Origin: Methylomonas sp.
GTDB lineage: Bacteria; Pseudomonadota; Gammaproteobacteria; Methylococcales; Methylomonadaceae
Assembly: GCA_028688235.1 (NCBI GenBank)
Contig: JAQTYP010000156.1
Location: 1-7,549, forward strand
DNA length: 7,549 bases
Direction: 5' to 3'
Shown: in pieces, positions 5,744-7,549 of the stretch
Layout of the letters: each line of letters begins with the position of its first letter
How positions within the stretch are numbered: position 1 is the stretch's first letter
The notes under the pieces: model-generated
The model's database searches: none
Told to the model about the DNA's origin: nothing
Seen by the model: only the letters and a program-made list of their open reading frames with translations
Program-made: the position numbers and the translations under genes

Positions 5744-6178
5744 ATGAATAGAATAGTATCATCGTTGCCGGGCCGGATAAGGATACGCGACAAGCGTCTG
5801 CGTGATCAGGGGCGACTGAAGGAACTCAGAAGCGAACTATCGAAAATAACGGCCATCACCGAGTTGCAAGACAATGCCCGTACCGGTAGCGTCGTGGTGA
5901 ATTTCGATCCGAGCGGCATAGAGATAGCGGTTTTGGAAACGAAATTGGATGCGGCGGTGGATAAGGTGTTGGCCGAACCGCTAACGCCGCCGCTGTTGAC
6001 GAAAAAGCGCATCAATCGCTATAACAAAATAGCCATGGTGGGGAGTCTGGCGGCTTCGTTGGCGCTTGCCGCGGCGCGTCGGAAGCGCTGGCGACGTTTG
6101 CATGCCCTGACGGGCTACCTGTTTGTCGCCAACCTGGGTGTGCATTTATACCTCTATCGCAAAACTTTGTTTCGTTGA
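5744..6178 (+). CDS. HMA_2-like domain protein with two C-terminal membrane helices
   Basis: A 144-residue protein. Residues 1-76 read as a ferredoxin-like HMA fold: SSLPGRIRIRDKRLR, a helix of about 23-35, ITELQDNARTGSVVVNFDP as a strand pair, and a second helix of about 61-76. The metal-binding CxxC is absent and the LPGRIRIR-type opening is that of HMA_2 domains, found at the N-terminus of some P-type ATPases and as free-standing proteins. After a Pro-rich linker come two hydrophobic segments, about 96-111 and 121-138, separated by a strongly basic loop (RRKRWRR, 112-118). The basic loop and basic C-terminus suggest both face the cytosol. The last helix holds His120 and His134 with 13 residues between and Gly124 (H-x3-G-x9-H). 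AAGAG (5733-5737) lies 6 bases before the ATG. There are no cysteines. Partner and function are unknown; a role in metal homeostasis is inferred from the fold and from copA nearby. Confidence 0.75.
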   Translation: MNRIVSSLPGRIRIRDKRLRDQGRLKELRSELSKITAITELQDNARTGSVVVNFDPSGIEIAVLETKLDAAVDKVLAEPLTPPLLTKKRINRYNKIAMVGSLAASLALAAARRKRWRRLHALTGYLFVANLGVHLYLYRKTLFR

Positions 6179-6370
6179 GTCTAAAAATTGCACGTAGTCC
6201 GAGAAGGCACGAAATACACCCAATAAATCCGCTTGTTACCCCGGATTTTCCGTTCACCGTTTACTCTGAAAGTCATTGTGGAAGCTATGCCTTCGTCGCG
6301 ACGAGAGGGCACAGCTCCCACGGAAAACTTTCATTAGCCGGGGCGATACCGCGCCTTCATCCGCTTTGGT
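6179..6370. other. Convergent intergenic region between the HMA_2-like gene and recN
   Basis: No supported gene. It contains the palindrome at 6278-6321, which sits about 50 bases past the recN stop and about 100 bases past the stop of the HMA_2-like gene. No U-tract follows the hairpin on either strand, so any termination role would be non-standard. Confidence 0.5.
6278..6321. repeat. REP-like palindrome, second full copy
   Basis: An imperfect inverted repeat from GTGG (6278-6281) to CCCAC (6317-6321), centred on the perfect 12-base palindrome TCGTCGCGACGA (6293-6304). Its left half agrees with the palindrome at 5058-5079 in 19 of 22 positions. The right half read in reverse, GGGAGCTGTGCCC and then TCGTCGCGA, is another match with a two-base insertion. 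This makes it a full two-armed member of the same family, located again between converging genes. Confidence 0.65.
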
Positions 6371-7549
6371 CTATCTGCCGGCGTTTGTCGGTGCGCTCAA
6401 TCCCAGCATTTCCCGCGCATGCGCCAGGGTGTTCTCGGTGATGGTTACGCCGCCCAGCATGCGGGCGACTTCTTCGACGCGTTCCCCGTCGCTCAGGCGT
6501 CTGACCGTGGACGAGGTGACGGCGGCTTTTTGATTTTTGGCGACGAAAAGATGCTGGTGGGCCTGGGCGGCGACTTGCGGCAAATGGGTTACGCACAATA
6601 CCTGGCGGTTGTTGCTCAAACGCCTTAGTTTTTGGCCTACGATCTCGGCGATGCCGCCGCCTATGCCGGAATCGACTTCGTCGAAGATCATCGTCGGCGT
6701 GGTCTTGTCGGTGCTGGTGGTGACTTGTATCGCCAGGCTGATGCGAGACAGTTCGCCGCCCGAGGCGACTTTGGACAAGGGTTTGGCCGGAAGTCCCGGA
6801 TTGGTGCTGACCAGAAATTCGATGCTGTCGTTGCCGTTGCGCTGCGGTATCGCCAGTTCATCGCAGGCAATTTCGACGATGAATTCACCGTGCGGCATGC
6901 CGAGTTCCTTGATGGTTGCGGAGATTCGCCGTTGCAGTTCGTTTGCGGCGGCCTGTCTGGATGCCGATAATTCTTTTGCCAACTGCCGATAGTGTTTCAG
7001 CAGATGATCGCACTCGGCGCTCAAAGCCTCGATGCGCTCGCCGCTATGGCTGATGCCGTCGAGTTCGTCGACCAGCTGGGCGGCCAGTTGCGGCAGTTCT
7101 TCGGGTTGTACCTTGTGTTTGCGGCTCAAGGATTGGATCACGCCGATTTCATTTTCCACCGCGGCCAACCGTTGCGGATCGGCTTCCTGATTCTCCAGAA
7201 AGCGCCGCAATTGTTGAACCGCTTCCCCGACTTGAATCTCGGCACCGGCCAGCAACTCGCCGATTTCGCCAAGCTCGCCGGCGTACTGGCTCAACTCGGT
7301 TATCGCATGCTGGCAATGGCCGAGCATTTGTGCCACCGATTGCTGATCGCCGTCGTACAGGATGTCCAATTGCTGCTGGCCGACAGTCAGAATCTTGCCC
7401 AGATTGGCCAGTTTGTTGTGTTCTTCGGCCAGGGCTTGATAATCGTAGTCGGCAAGATTCAATTGCTGCAATTCCTCCAGTTGATAACGCAACAATTCTT
7501 CGCGTTCGGCCTTGTCGCTGCCGGCCTTGGTTAACTGCTCCAAGGTCTT
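6371..7549 (-). CDS. recN: DNA repair protein RecN, C-terminal part (cut by window edge)
   Basis: RecN is an SMC-like ATPase that acts at DNA double-strand breaks, helping to hold broken ends or sister chromatids together for RecA-dependent recombination. The frame is open to the window edge and gives 392 residues, against about 553 in E. coli RecN, so roughly 160 N-terminal residues including Walker A lie outside. A TTG at 7543 is only an internal Leu codon, not the start. The visible part opens with a Gln/Leu/Glu-rich coiled coil. The ATPase C-lobe follows: the ABC signature ASGGELSR (about 6743-6775), Walker B with the catalytic acidic pair in IFDEVDSGIGGG (about 6655-6692), and the His switch CVTHLPQVAAQAH (about 6555-6590). 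All three are intact. The gene ends with TAG at 6371-6373. In many bacteria recN is LexA-controlled, but its promoter is not in view. Confidence 0.96.
   Translation of the reverse strand, partial: KTLEQLTKAGSDKAEREELLRYQLEELQQLNLADYDYQALAEEHNKLANLGKILTVGQQQLDILYDGDQQSVAQMLGHCQHAITELSQYAGELGEIGELLAGAEIQVGEAVQQLRRFLENQEADPQRLAAVENEIGVIQSLSRKHKVQPEELPQLAAQLVDELDGISHSGERIEALSAECDHLLKHYRQLAKELSASRQAAANELQRRISATIKELGMPHGEFIVEIACDELAIPQRNGNDSIEFLVSTNPGLPAKPLSKVASGGELSRISLAIQVTTSTDKTTPTMIFDEVDSGIGGGIAEIVGQKLRRLSNNRQVLCVTHLPQVAAQAHQHLFVAKNQKAAVTSSTVRRLSDGERVEEVARMLGGVTITENTLAHAREMLGLSAPTNAGR

Noticed and set aside
6992..7534. A plus-strand open frame of 180 codons opposite recN.
   Set aside because: It is an antisense shadow of the recN coiled coil, giving a Leu/Gln/Phe-rich translation with no recognisable motif.
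1..7549. Search for CRISPR arrays, tRNA or rRNA genes, insertion sequences, integrases and toxin-antitoxin pairs.
   Set aside because: No regularly spaced direct repeats, cloverleaf sequences or transposase motifs were seen; the repeats present are short intergenic palindromes.

Overview
The window looks like ordinary chromosome from a gammaproteobacterium. The main pointer is an HflD-family protein, a family largely confined to that class, next to a MutM and a RecN that both look gammaproteobacterial. Copper handling genes and abundant short intergenic palindromes would fit a type I methanotroph (Methylococcales), but that narrower placement is inference and nothing here proves it.

Layout. 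Positions 1-225 hold no supported gene, only a dispersed-repeat-like inverted repeat (113-180). Positions 226-2112, all on the minus strand, form a tight three-gene run in transcription order: an exported single-domain rhodanese, HflD, and the DNA repair glycosylase MutM, with gaps of 5 and 4 bases. Positions 2113-2414 are a divergent intergenic region. Positions 2415-4922 (plus) carry a two-gene copper export unit: a CopZ-like soluble Cu(I) chaperone and a CopA-type P1B-1 ATPase. Positions 4923-5157 lie between converging genes and are filled with palindromes. Positions 5158-5547 (minus) encode a small exported lipocalin-like protein of unknown function. Positions 5744-6178 (plus) encode a small membrane protein with a CxxC-less heavy-metal-associated fold (HMA_2-like) followed by two membrane helices. 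Positions 6371-7549 (minus) are the C-terminal two thirds of RecN, running off the window edge.

How the genes work together. CopZ should bind cytosolic Cu(I) and hand it to CopA, which pumps it across the inner membrane using ATP. The HMA_2-like protein lies about 0.8 kb downstream in the same orientation, but the lipocalin-like gene on the opposite strand lies between, so it is not in the same operon. MutM and RecN are DNA repair proteins, but they sit in separate transcription units.

No mobile element, CRISPR array, tRNA or rRNA was seen. I found no convincing new multi-gene system. The least explained pieces are the HMA_2/two-helix protein with an H-x13-H spacing in its last helix, and a family of related palindromes in the intergenic regions from copA to recN.
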